Source: Hydrogenophaga sp. (GTDB lineage Bacteria > Pseudomonadota > Gammaproteobacteria > Burkholderiales > Burkholderiaceae_C). From it: a DNA stretch of 45,481 nucleotides. The position numbers were made by a program, and so were the translations under genes. Under the pieces are notes generated by a model that was given only the letters and a program-made list of their open reading frames with translations, was not told the origin of the DNA and made no database searches. Shown piece after piece: positions 23,341 to 31,741 of the stretch (within the stretch, counting starts at the first letter, position 1; the number at the start of each line of letters is the position of its first letter). The stretch is taken from assembly GCA_025458915.1 (NCBI GenBank), contig JALORL010000005.1:1-45481 (forward strand), read 5' to 3'.

Positions 23341-23589
23341 GTGCTGACAACAAACACGGCAGCAGAACTGTTTCGGCACCTGAGCGCGGACAAAGCCGTG
23401 CTCTACCGCAGCATCATGGACGTATTCGCCGCAGCCAAGCGGCAGTACCGCCTCCAGCTGCGGCCAGACGAGGTCCTCGCTGAAGCCAACTGGCCAGGTT
23501 CACCACCGCGCCTTGAAGAAGTGAGCATCGCCCTGGCACAACTGGCCGCGTGGGGCAACCTCGAATCCCAGCCCGACACCGCGTGTTGA
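23341..23589 (+). pseudogene. N-terminal fragment (about 82 aa) of a DUF2397/TIGR02677-family (Wadjet JetA-like) protein
   Basis: LFRHLSADKAVLYRSIMDVFAAAKRQYRLQLRPDEVL...LAQLAAWGNLESQPDTA matches the family N-terminus, then stops abruptly where repA sequence begins. GTG start with upstream AGGGGGAG. Confidence 0.65.
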
Positions 23590-24140
23590 TGCGCGCGCGG
23601 CCCTACGAGATCCTGCGCTTCATCGGGCGCGGCGTGTCGCTGCGCGACTACCAGCGCCTCAAGGCTGCGCTCGATCGCCTGCAGTCCACCACCGTGGCCA
23701 CGTCCATCCGAGAGACCACCGGGCGGCGCCTGCACCGCTTTTCCTGGATCAACGAATGGAAGGAGCTGGCCGATGCCCACGGCACGCCGCTGGGCATCGA
23801 GCTGATCTTGCCGGACTGGTTCTATGCGGGCGTGCTGGACGCGGCCCTGGTGCTCACCATCGACCCGGCCTACTTCGACCTCACCGGAGGCATCGAGCGC
23901 TGGCTATACCGCCTGGTACGCAAGCACGGCGGTCACCAGCCTGGTGGCTGGCAGTTCGACTTCAAGCACCTGCACCGCAAGTCCGGCAGCACCGCCAAGC
24001 CACACGACTTCGCCTGCGACCTGCGCGCCCTGGTGGCTCGGCAGTCCATGCCCGGCTACCGCCTGGGCATCGTGCGCATGCCGGGCACGGGTGCAGAGGT
24101 ACTGACGTTCCGACCGGTGCCACCCACGGCACGGGGATAA
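23580..24140 (+). pseudogene. repA: 5'-truncated replication initiator protein A (RepA of Tn4371-like ICEs)
   Basis: RARPYEILRFIGRGVSLRDYQRLKAALDRLQSTTVATSIRETTGRRLHRFSWINEWKELADAHGTPLGIELILPDWFYAGV; about the first 100 residues expected for the family are missing. Confidence 0.75.
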
Positions 24141-24384
24141 GCGGTTCATGGCCTGTGGACGGGCTCGTGCCATCGGGCGTGTCCCGCCTCGTGCTATCCG
24201 GCGTGCATCCATCGTGCCATCAAGCGTTCCGATCGGCCGCCAGCCCAATGGCGGCGCGGGTTGTCGTCGGCCGTAACGTACCTAACCAGATTCATCTAAC
24301 TGGTGGTGAGAGCGCGCCGTTTCGGTGGACAAGTGTCGACCGGCACGCTGCCGCCGCCGCGATTCGAGCGGAAGGGACCACGCC

Positions 24385-25000
24385 GTGATCCTGGCCCTGC
24401 TCAACCAGAAAGGCGGCGTGGGCAAGACCACGCTGGCCACCCACATCGCGGGCGAGCTCGCGCTGCGCGGTCAGCAGGTGGTGCTGCTCGATGCCGATCC
24501 GCAAGGCTCGGCACTGGACTGGACCCAGCGCCGCAGCCAGCAGGGCCTGCCCCGGCTTTTCAGCGCCGTGGGCCTGGCACGCGAGACCCTGCACCAGGAA
24601 GCGCCCGAACTGGCCCGGCGGGTCGATCACGTTGTCATCGACGGCCCGCCGCGCATCGCGGCGCTGGCGCGCTCCGCGTTGCTGGCGGCCGACCGCGTGG
24701 TCATCCCGGTGCAGCCCAGCCCCTACGACCTGTGGGCCAGCGCCGAAATGGTGGCGCTGATCCGGGAAGCCCAGGTCTTCCGCCCGGCGCTGCGCGCGGC
24801 CTTTGCCATCAACCGGCGCGTCAGCACCACCGTGATCGGCCGAGCAGCCGCTGCCCGCGCTGCGCTCGGAGGTGCACCAGCGCATCGTGTTCGCCGACAG
24901 CGTGGCCGCCGGCCGGCTGGCCTGCGAAACCGCACCCGACAGCGCTGCCGCACGCGAGGTGACCGCCCTGGTCGATGAACTGCTGCGGTGGCCGTCATGA
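24385..25000 (+). pseudogene. parA: ParA partition ATPase with a frameshift near residue 150
   Basis: Frame 1: VILALLNQKGGVGKTTLATHIAGELALRGQQVVLLDADPQGSALDW...INRRVSTTVIGR. The C-terminal part EQPLPALRSEVHQRIVFADSVAAGRLACETAPDSAAAREVTALVDELLRWPS* is in another frame (stop 24998-25000). Confidence 0.85.
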
Positions 25001-25269
25001 CTGCGGAACACCCGTCGCGTGGCAAACGCATCGCCATCGGCGCACGCCCACCCGCCAACCCGCAGGCCGATGCCTGGGTGCGCCAGGGTGATGGCGAGGC
25101 GCTGCAGAAAGGCGATCTGTTCACCGCCCGCCTTACGCTGGATGTGACGCCCGCCATGCGCGCACGCATCAAGGTTTCGGCGTTCACCCAGGGCACCACC
25201 GTGGCCGAACTGCTGCGCGCCCTGCTGGAGCGCGAATTCCCGGAATCCCGTCCAGAGACATCCCCATGA
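24997..25269 (+). CDS. Small partition-associated protein (ParB-like position, putative ribbon-helix-helix)
   Basis: ATG overlaps the parA stop (ATGA); MTAEHPSRGKRIAIGARPPANPQADAWVRQG...VTPAMRARIKVSAFTQGTTVAELLRALLEREFPE. Confidence 0.65.
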   Translation: MTAEHPSRGKRIAIGARPPANPQADAWVRQGDGEALQKGDLFTARLTLDVTPAMRARIKVSAFTQGTTVAELLRALLEREFPESRPETSP

Positions 25270-25847
25270 ACATGCACACCACGCCCGATGGCACGGTTGC
25301 GCCCAGCGCAGCACATTCACCGCGGCTGCAGCCTCTTCCGCTGCAATACAGCCCGGCAGGAACCCCGCCGCTGACCCGCGTCTCGCTGGCCTACGTCCAC
25401 CTGCGCTTCAACCTCTATCTGCGCTTTGGGCAACCCGAACGTACCTTGCAACTCGACCACTGGCGGCGCTGTGCGATCTTCAAACCGTCGGCCGTTTTCT
25501 GCCGCGTGCGCTGGCAGGCCAACGACCACGGCACGACGCTGTGGCAGTTGATGGTGCTGCAGGCCGGCACGCCGCTGGACACCTTGCAGAGCCTGCCTGG
25601 CGTACGCCCTGGCGCGCGCCTGTTGCTGAACGCCGAAGGCGAACTCAAGGTACGCGCCGTGCTGCAGCAGATCGACGCCATCGAGGCCCAGGGCATCGAC
25701 GCCTGCACCGTCGCCGCCGCGTACTGGGGCACGCTGGGAAACCGTCTTGCGGTCTGGACTGCTGGGCCGTCGGCCACTCCGCTGCAACTGCCGGCATATG
25801 GTGCCGACCGCCACGCCGCAGCGCTGGCCACGAGGGGCGCGTCATGA
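25266..25847 (+). CDS. DUF2840-like ICE core protein
   Basis: LTRVSLAYVHLRFNLYLRFGQPERTLQLDHWRRCAIFKPSAVFCRVRWQANDHGTTLWQLMVLQAG, between parA and traF as in Tn4371-like ICEs. Confidence 0.75.
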   Translation: MNMHTTPDGTVAPSAAHSPRLQPLPLQYSPAGTPPLTRVSLAYVHLRFNLYLRFGQPERTLQLDHWRRCAIFKPSAVFCRVRWQANDHGTTLWQLMVLQAGTPLDTLQSLPGVRPGARLLLNAEGELKVRAVLQQIDAIEAQGIDACTVAAAYWGTLGNRLAVWTAGPSATPLQLPAYGADRHAAALATRGAS

Positions 25848-26407
25848 GCCGCTCGCGTGCTTCCATCCTTGCACTCGGCTGCACAGCAGCCGTCGCATTG
25901 GCTGCACTCGCGTGGGCCTCGTTCGCAAAGCCCTTGCCGCGCCTGGTCTACAACCCATCTGACAGCGTGCCCGTGGGCTGGTACCGCGTCGATCCGATGC
26001 TGCAACAACCAGCGTCTGACACCACACCGAAGTCCGCACCGCTGCAGGTCGGCAGCATCGTGCTTGTCCGCCTTCCAGCCCACGCCGCTGCACTGGCCGC
26101 GCAGCGCGGCTACCTGCCGCTGCAGGTTCCGTTGCTCAAACGCGTGGGCGCTGTGGCGCCACAACGCGTGTGCACCATTGGCCGGACCTTGCGCATCGAC
26201 GGCAACTTCGTGACCACCATGTTGCGCGCGGACCGCCTGGGTCGCCCTCTGCACGGCTGGCCGCAATGCCGCCGCTTGCGGGCTGGCGAAATCTTCCTGC
26301 TTAGCGTGACGAACCCGGCCTCGTTCGACAGCCGCTATTTCGGGCCGGTGCGCAGCGCCGATGTCATCGGCAGCGCGCACCTCTTGTGGTTGGAGGGCCA
26401 GCCATGA
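25844..26407 (+). CDS. traF: TraF-like S26-family conjugal transfer peptidase
   Basis: YNPSDSVPVGWYRVDP...VGSIVLVRLPAHAAALAAQRGYLPLQVPLLKRVGAV...FLLSVTNPASFDSRYFGPV. Confidence 0.85.
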   Translation: MSRSRASILALGCTAAVALAALAWASFAKPLPRLVYNPSDSVPVGWYRVDPMLQQPASDTTPKSAPLQVGSIVLVRLPAHAAALAAQRGYLPLQVPLLKRVGAVAPQRVCTIGRTLRIDGNFVTTMLRADRLGRPLHGWPQCRRLRAGEIFLLSVTNPASFDSRYFGPVRSADVIGSAHLLWLEGQP

Positions 26408-26682
26408 CGGCCGCGCGACGGCAGTCGCCGCAGCCGCCAGTGCATCGCCTCACCTTGCCCGCCGGCCCGGTGGACGGCACAGGTGCAGGGGGGAAAATGC
26501 AGGGCAAGATAAAAGGAGGCGGCACCTACGGGCCGCAAACGCCCGTCTGCACAAGGGCCTGGCGCAGCACGCGCCAGGTGGCGGCACGGTGCTGCGCCCG
26601 TGCCCAAACCCGCGCCGCGACGGCCTCGGCCACGTGCCTTGCACGTCGCACTGCGCCAAGGCTAGGTAGGGGCCACCAATGA
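26404..26682 (+). CDS. Hypothetical small ORF between traF and the relaxase gene
   Basis: Starts 4 bp inside the traF end and overlaps the relaxase ATG; weak coding support. Confidence 0.3.
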   Translation: MTAARRQSPQPPVHRLTLPAGPVDGTGAGGKMQGKIKGGGTYGPQTPVCTRAWRSTRQVAARCCARAQTRAATASATCLARRTAPRLGRGHQ

Positions 26683-28697
26683 GCCGCAAGGACGAAGACC
26701 GCTTCCGCCCCGAGCCGGGCAAGCCGGGCCGAAGCGGCGAGCGTTTCATCAGCAAGGTGCTTCAGCAGGCCGGCAAGGCGGGCGCCAAGGCACTTTCCAA
26801 GCCTTGGGCGCGTGCGCCTGGCATGGCCGGGCAACAGCCCGGCGCGCGCCTGGGGCGGGGCCACGTCGCGGCCCGCTTCGCCAGCCTGGGCCTGGGTGCC
26901 AAAGCGCGCCGCGTCGCCATCAAGGCGCGGCTGGTCAACCTTTCCAAGGCGGGTGCACGCTCCACCGGCACCCACCTGCGCTACATCGAGCGCGAGGGTG
27001 TCAACCGCCAGGGCGGCCCGGGTCAGGCCTACGGGCCCGCCAGCGACGCCGCTGACCTTGACGCCTTCCGCGAACGCGGGCAGGACGATCGCCACCAGTT
27101 CCGGTTCATCGTCTCGCCCGAAGACGCCGAGCAACTCCACGATCTGCGCACCTACACCCGCCACCTGATGCAGCGCATGGAGGCCGACCTGGGCACCCGC
27201 CTCGATTGGGTGGCCGTGGACCACTGGAACACCGATAACCCGCACACCCATCTGGTGCTGCGCGGAAAGGACGAACGCGGTAAAGACCTCATCATTGCCC
27301 GTGACTACATCGCTCATGGCATGCGCGAGCGCGCAGCGGCTCTGGCAACCGAATGGCTGGGGCCCCGCACCGAGCTGGAGATCCGCCAGGCCCAGGTCCG
27401 CGAAATCACCCAGGAACGCTGGACCAGCCTGGACCGCACCCTGCAGCGCGAAGCCACCGAAGGCCAGCTCACACCCGCCGCCCTCGCCCGCCCGCACCTT
27501 CAGTCACAGCGCCAACTGCTGGTGGGCCGCCTGCAACAGCTGCAACGCATGGACTTGGCAAGTGAATCTCCGCCCGGCACCTGGACACTAGAGCCCACCG
27601 CCGAACCCACGCTGCGCGCCCTGGGCGATCGGGGCGACATCATCCGCACCATGCAACGCGCCATGGGCGGCCAGCAGCGCGAGCTGGCCATCCACACCAG
27701 CGGTCTGACTCCCAGACAGACCGATCCCGTTCGCCCGACCATTGTGGGCCGCGTGGCCGCCAAGGGTCTCGCCGACGAGCTCTACGAAAAGGGCTACCTG
27801 ATCATCGACGGCACCGACGGCAAAGCGCACTACGTCCCCTTGCCCGCACGCGCCGAGTTGGAACAGTTCCCGCTGGGCGCCATCGTCGAAGCCAATCCGC
27901 TTGACGCACCCCGGGCCGTGGACCGCCGCATCAGCGAGCAGACCCAGGCCGGCCTGTACCGGAGTGACCAGCACCTCGACGCCTTGCAACGGCAGGGCCA
28001 CGGCGAAAGCGAAGCAGCCGAGCAGGTCAAGACCCATCTGCGCCGGCTCGAAGCCCTGCGCCGAGCTGGCATCGTTGAACGCCTGGCCGAGGGGGTGTGG
28101 CGCGTGCCGTCCGACCTGTCCGAACTCGGCCGCCAGTTCGACGCGCAAGGCCAGGGCGGCCCAAGCGGCGCACTCTCCGTCACGCTCAAGTGCCACCTGC
28201 CCCTTCAGCAGCAAACCCGGGTGATCGGCGCCACATGGCTGGACCAGCAACTCATCAACGGCGAGCGCGGCGCTGTCGGTGCAAGCGCGCCGGCCAACCT
28301 GGGCTTCGGTGGCGAAGCAAAAGCCGCCCTGCGCCAGCGGGCTGCGTTTCTGGTGGAGCAAGGCCTGGCCGAGATACAAGGCGGGCGTACCTTGCTCGCG
28401 CGCAACCTGCTAGCCACCTTGCGCAACCGCGATCTTGCCGCTGCGGCGCAACGCATCGTTTCGGAAACCGGCCGTGCCCATCGCCGGCTCGCCGATGGTC
28501 AATCAGCACGAGGCGTTTTCCGGGAAGCGTTGCAACTGGCCAGTGGCCGCTACGCCGTGGTGGACGATGGCGTGGGCTTCAGCTTGGTGCCTTGGCGCCC
28601 GGTGCTGGAGTCCCGCCTGGGTCAGCAAGTCACCGCCACCATGCGTGGCGGTATCGCCAACTTTGAGTGGCAGCGTTCGCGCGGGCTCGGACATTGA
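26679..28697 (+). CDS. Relaxase/mobilization nuclease, DUF3363 family
   Basis: HLRYIEREGVNRQGGPGQAYGP...RLDWVAVDHWNTDNPHTHLVLRGKDERGKDLIIARDYIAHGMRERAAALATEWLGPRTELE; 672 aa, apparently full length. Confidence 0.9.
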   Translation: MSRKDEDRFRPEPGKPGRSGERFISKVLQQAGKAGAKALSKPWARAPGMAGQQPGARLGRGHVAARFASLGLGAKARRVAIKARLVNLSKAGARSTGTHLRYIEREGVNRQGGPGQAYGPASDAADLDAFRERGQDDRHQFRFIVSPEDAEQLHDLRTYTRHLMQRMEADLGTRLDWVAVDHWNTDNPHTHLVLRGKDERGKDLIIARDYIAHGMRERAAALATEWLGPRTELEIRQAQVREITQERWTSLDRTLQREATEGQLTPAALARPHLQSQRQLLVGRLQQLQRMDLASESPPGTWTLEPTAEPTLRALGDRGDIIRTMQRAMGGQQRELAIHTSGLTPRQTDPVRPTIVGRVAAKGLADELYEKGYLIIDGTDGKAHYVPLPARAELEQFPLGAIVEANPLDAPRAVDRRISEQTQAGLYRSDQHLDALQRQGHGESEAAEQVKTHLRRLEALRRAGIVERLAEGVWRVPSDLSELGRQFDAQGQGGPSGALSVTLKCHLPLQQQTRVIGATWLDQQLINGERGAVGASAPANLGFGGEAKAALRQRAAFLVEQGLAEIQGGRTLLARNLLATLRNRDLAAAAQRIVSETGRAHRRLADGQSARGVFREALQLASGRYAVVDDGVGFSLVPWRPVLESRLGQQVTATMRGGIANFEWQRSRGLGH

Positions 28698-28792
28698 AAG
28701 GGTTGCTACCAGACTCCAACAACGTCCCGCAGCGGCGAATCTGAGACACCGACATCGTCCTAGGTGCGCCCCAGCAACGGGTTTTTCGCAGA

Positions 28793-28813
28793 TAATAAGA
28801 ACAATTCTTATTA
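28793..28813. promoter_or_regulatory. Fur-box-like palindrome upstream of fecI cassette 1
   Basis: TAATAAGAA-caa-TTCTTATTA, perfect 9-bp arms. Confidence 0.7.
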
Positions 28814-28893
28814 CGCCACGCCCGCAGACCAGCCGCCGCCAGTCTCCACGCACGGGCCCAGGCGTTTTCCTTCGTCCTTCCCAGGGTCTGCCC

Positions 28894-29445
28894 GTGCTGG
28901 AGCGTTACCACCGCGAACTGCTGAACTTCCTCTCGCGCCAGGTCAACGACCGCGACACCGCGGCCGACCTGGCGCAGGAAAGCTTCGTGCGCGTGCTCGC
29001 CGCCCAGCAAGCTGGCCAGGCCGTGCTGGACATGCGCGCCCTGCTCTACCGCACCGCCCGCAATCTCGTCATCGACCAGCACCGCCGCAACGAGGTGCGC
29101 CGCCACGACGATCTGGACGCCCTACCCGAAGACCAGCACCCGTCCGCGCCCCAGCACCTGCAGCCCGAAGATGCACTGGCCGCGCAGCAGGTCATCCGCG
29201 CCTATGTGGCCACCATCGAAGCCCTGCCCGAGCGCTGCCGCGAAGCCTTTGTGCTGCATGTGTTCGACGACTTCACCCATGCCCAGATTGCCCGGCACAT
29301 GGGCATATCTACCAGCATGGTGGAGAAGCACGTCGTGCGCGCCATGGTGGCCTGCAAGCTGTGCGAGCGGCGTCTGCGCGGCGAACTGGCACCGGGTCAG
29401 GGCGAAGCTGGCGATCCGGGGCACCGGCGGGGGGCGCCGAACTAG
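28894..29445 (+). CDS. FecI-family ECF (iron-starvation) sigma factor, cassette 1
   Basis: GTG start; VLERYHRELLNFLSRQVNDRDTAADLAQESFVRVLA...LPERCREAFVLHVFDDFTHAQIARHMGISTSMVEKHVVRAMVAC. Confidence 0.9.
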   Translation: MLERYHRELLNFLSRQVNDRDTAADLAQESFVRVLAAQQAGQAVLDMRALLYRTARNLVIDQHRRNEVRRHDDLDALPEDQHPSAPQHLQPEDALAAQQVIRAYVATIEALPERCREAFVLHVFDDFTHAQIARHMGISTSMVEKHVVRAMVACKLCERRLRGELAPGQGEAGDPGHRRGAPN

Positions 29446-29559
29446 CACCCAACGCCGCCGGCGTCAGGTGTCTTTACATGGCGATCTCCTGGCGGAGGTG
29501 AGGTTCCGCCCACCGCCGTGCGTCTACACCAACAAGAGCAAACCATTTGCCGCAACCCC

Positions 29560-30876
29560 ATGCCCACCACCCCGCCCTCGTCCAGCCCTGATCGAACCGA
29601 AGCCGCCGTACAAGGCCGAGGCGCAAGCGTTGCCGCTGACCAGAGGGCCGCAGAAAGCGCCGACGAGCGCGAGTTCGACGCCTTCGCCCAGCACCAGGAC
29701 CCGCTGGACATCGTCGCCGCCACCTGGGTCACCCGCAGGCGCAGCGGCCTGGGCCCCGAGGGCGAAGCCGAGCTGCAAGCCTGGCTGGACGCCGACCCGC
29801 GCAACGCCCAGGCCTTCGACGACATGGACGCCACCTTCGGCGAGGTGCAGCAACTGCCCGACGACGACGTCGCCCAGCTCCGCGCTGGCTTGCCGGATCA
29901 GGATGCAGCCCGCCACGCCACCCCAGCCGGGACCGCGCAGCCACAGGCGCAACGCCCGAAGCAAGAGCCACCCCTCACGGGCTGGGACACTGCCCTGTCG
30001 GGCCTGAACGGGCTGCTGGGTCTGATCCGCCCCCTCTTGCCCCAGGCGGCCGCCGCCGCCATCGCATTTGCCATGGTGGGTGGTGGCTGGATGGGCTGGA
30101 GCCACTGGCAGCGACAACCCGTGTTCGAGCAGGCCTACACCACCGAGCGCGGTCAGCAGCTCAAAGCCACCTTGCCGGATGCAGCACCCCAGACCGCCGA
30201 GCGAGACGCCGCCTTGGGCAGCACCCTGCAACTCGACACCGCCACCCAGACCCAGGTGCGCCTGTACCGCGACCGGCGCGAGGTACACCTGCAAAGCGGC
30301 CAGGCCATGTTTGCGGTGCACAGCGACCCGCAGCGCCCCTTCCACGTCTACGCCGGGGCACTGCGCATCACAGTGGTGGGCACCCGGTTCTCGGTCAGGC
30401 ACACCGGCACAGGGCTTGACGCGGGCCAGACGGTGGTGGCAGTGGAAGAAGGCCGGGTACGCGTCGAAAAACGGCGGACAGGCGCCAATGACCCTGACGA
30501 CACCGAAGCATCGACAAACCTCGCGGCGTCAACCGGTGCGCCCACAGACCAGCCCGTCGAGCTGACCGCTGGCCAGACCGTGCTGGCCGACGCCCGGGGC
30601 CACATTGGCCCAGTGGCCTCCCTGGCCGCCCACACCATCGCCCCCTGGCGCGATGGCCGCCTCAGCTTCGACCAGACCCCGCTGGCCCAGGCCATTGCCG
30701 AGTTCGAGCGCTACGGCCGCACCGGCCTGGTGGTGCGCGACCCCGCCGTGGCCGCCCTGCCTGTGGGCGGCAGCTACAGCCTGCAGCAGTGGCAGCGGTT
30801 TGCCGAAACGCTGCCCCAGGTGCTGCCCGTGCGCCTGGTGCGGCGCGGCGAGGTCACCGAAGTGGTGGCGCGGTAG
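29560..30876 (+). CDS. FecR-family anti-sigma factor/regulator, cassette 1
   Basis: EAELQAWLDADPRNAQAF (DUF4880-like), TM GGGWMGWSHWQ, FecR core GQAMFAVHSDPQRPFHVYAGALRITVVGTRFSVR. Confidence 0.9.
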   Translation: MPTTPPSSSPDRTEAAVQGRGASVAADQRAAESADEREFDAFAQHQDPLDIVAATWVTRRRSGLGPEGEAELQAWLDADPRNAQAFDDMDATFGEVQQLPDDDVAQLRAGLPDQDAARHATPAGTAQPQAQRPKQEPPLTGWDTALSGLNGLLGLIRPLLPQAAAAAIAFAMVGGGWMGWSHWQRQPVFEQAYTTERGQQLKATLPDAAPQTAERDAALGSTLQLDTATQTQVRLYRDRREVHLQSGQAMFAVHSDPQRPFHVYAGALRITVVGTRFSVRHTGTGLDAGQTVVAVEEGRVRVEKRRTGANDPDDTEASTNLAASTGAPTDQPVELTAGQTVLADARGHIGPVASLAAHTIAPWRDGRLSFDQTPLAQAIAEFERYGRTGLVVRDPAVAALPVGGSYSLQQWQRFAETLPQVLPVRLVRRGEVTEVVAR

Positions 30877-31207
30877 GTGCCCCAGCAGGAGGTTCGCCGA
30901 AAAAGTCCTCCCGAAAGCGAGAGATCTGGTGCATGCGCTCGTGAAGAATGGTCACGATGCCGATGTCGCCGCTGGACAAGCGCCGCCAATACACCAAGTG
31001 CCGTTCGTATCTGAAGAAGAAGCCTTCGACGCCGAACTCAGCCGGCACCGGCCGGGACGCCACCCCGTGTGCCTCGATGCGTTCAAACGCGTCGAACAAC
31101 CCGGTGATGTAGCGGTTTGCTTGCGCTTCTCCCCAGCGCTCGCGCGTGTAGCGGTAAATCTCATCGAGGCGCCAAGAAGCCGCCTCCTGAACGCGCACAG
31201 CGGCCAT
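30854..31207 (-). CDS. RelE/ParE-family toxin
   Basis: VRVQEAASWRLDEIYRYTRERWGEAQANRYITGLFDAFERIEAHGVASRPVPAEFGVEGFFFRYERHLVYWRRLSSGDIGIVTILHERMHQ; 3' end overlaps the 3' end of fecR1 by 23 nt antisense. Confidence 0.88.
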   Translation of the reverse strand: MAAVRVQEAASWRLDEIYRYTRERWGEAQANRYITGLFDAFERIEAHGVASRPVPAEFGVEGFFFRYERHLVYWRRLSSGDIGIVTILHERMHQISRFREDFFGEPPAGAPTAPPLR

Positions 31208-31210
31208 TCT

Positions 31211-31471
31211 TCAGGCGCCCGGCGCGTTGCGGGCAATCACATCCGCCGCAGTCAAGGGCTGATAGGCCGACTCGGGTGCGGCAAAGGCATGCGCCAGCTC
31301 CGCCTTCAGGCGGTCAAACGCCTGCTGCTCCTTGCGCTCCATGTCACGCCGGATCAGATCGCGCACGTACTCGCTGACGTTTTCGTAGGCACCGTCTTGC
31401 TGCACGTTGGCCGCCACAAACTCGCTCAGCGTCGGGTTCAGGCGAACGGTCATAGTCGTGGTCTGTGACAT
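31211..31471 (-). CDS. Ribbon-helix-helix (ParD-like) antitoxin
   Basis: MTVRLNPTLSEFVAANVQQDGAYENVSEYVRDLIRRDMERKEQQAFDRLKAEL, directly upstream of the ParE-like toxin. Confidence 0.88.
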   Translation of the reverse strand: MSQTTTMTVRLNPTLSEFVAANVQQDGAYENVSEYVRDLIRRDMERKEQQAFDRLKAELAHAFAAPESAYQPLTAADVIARNAPGA

Positions 31472-31626
31472 GGCATGCTTCGGGAAAGACTTGATGTATT
31501 CAATTTAACCAATATAGAAGACAACTGCAAGAGGCCGTAGCCGCATCCGCATGCCACGCGCCGCCGCAAGTTCGCGGAAGTGCTGGTGCAGCGGGGCGAT
31601 CTGGGTCGCAGAGAAATTTTTGAAGA

Positions 31627-31640
31627 ATTCTCATTTGCAA
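31627..31640. promoter_or_regulatory. Fur-like half-site upstream of receptor 1
   Basis: ATTCTCATTTGC (reverse complement GCAAATGAGAAT contains AATGAGAAT), related to the ATTCTTATT arm of the fecI sites. Confidence 0.5.
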
Positions 31641-31741
31641 CGTGAGGATCGCGCAGGGGGTCTGCGTCTCCATCGGTAGGAGGGTTGGCGCGTGTTGCGC
31701 CGGCCCGGCACATCCGCAACCGACCGAGGAGTTTTTGACCC

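Noticed and set aside
28764-28900. Conserved alternative-frame peptide (ADNKNxSYxAxPADQPPPVSTxGPRRFPSSFPGSARAG) in the fecI leaders; three of four leader substitutions are synonymous in that frame
   Set aside because: Too few substitutions to infer selection, no shared start codon, and the frame runs antagonistically into fecI; kept only as a note.
29468-29481. GGTGTCTTTACATGG upstream of fecR1 as a sixth sigma-type element
   Set aside because: Resembles CGTCTTCATGG but lacks TGCGTCT and the constant-spaced upstream tetramer; not counted.
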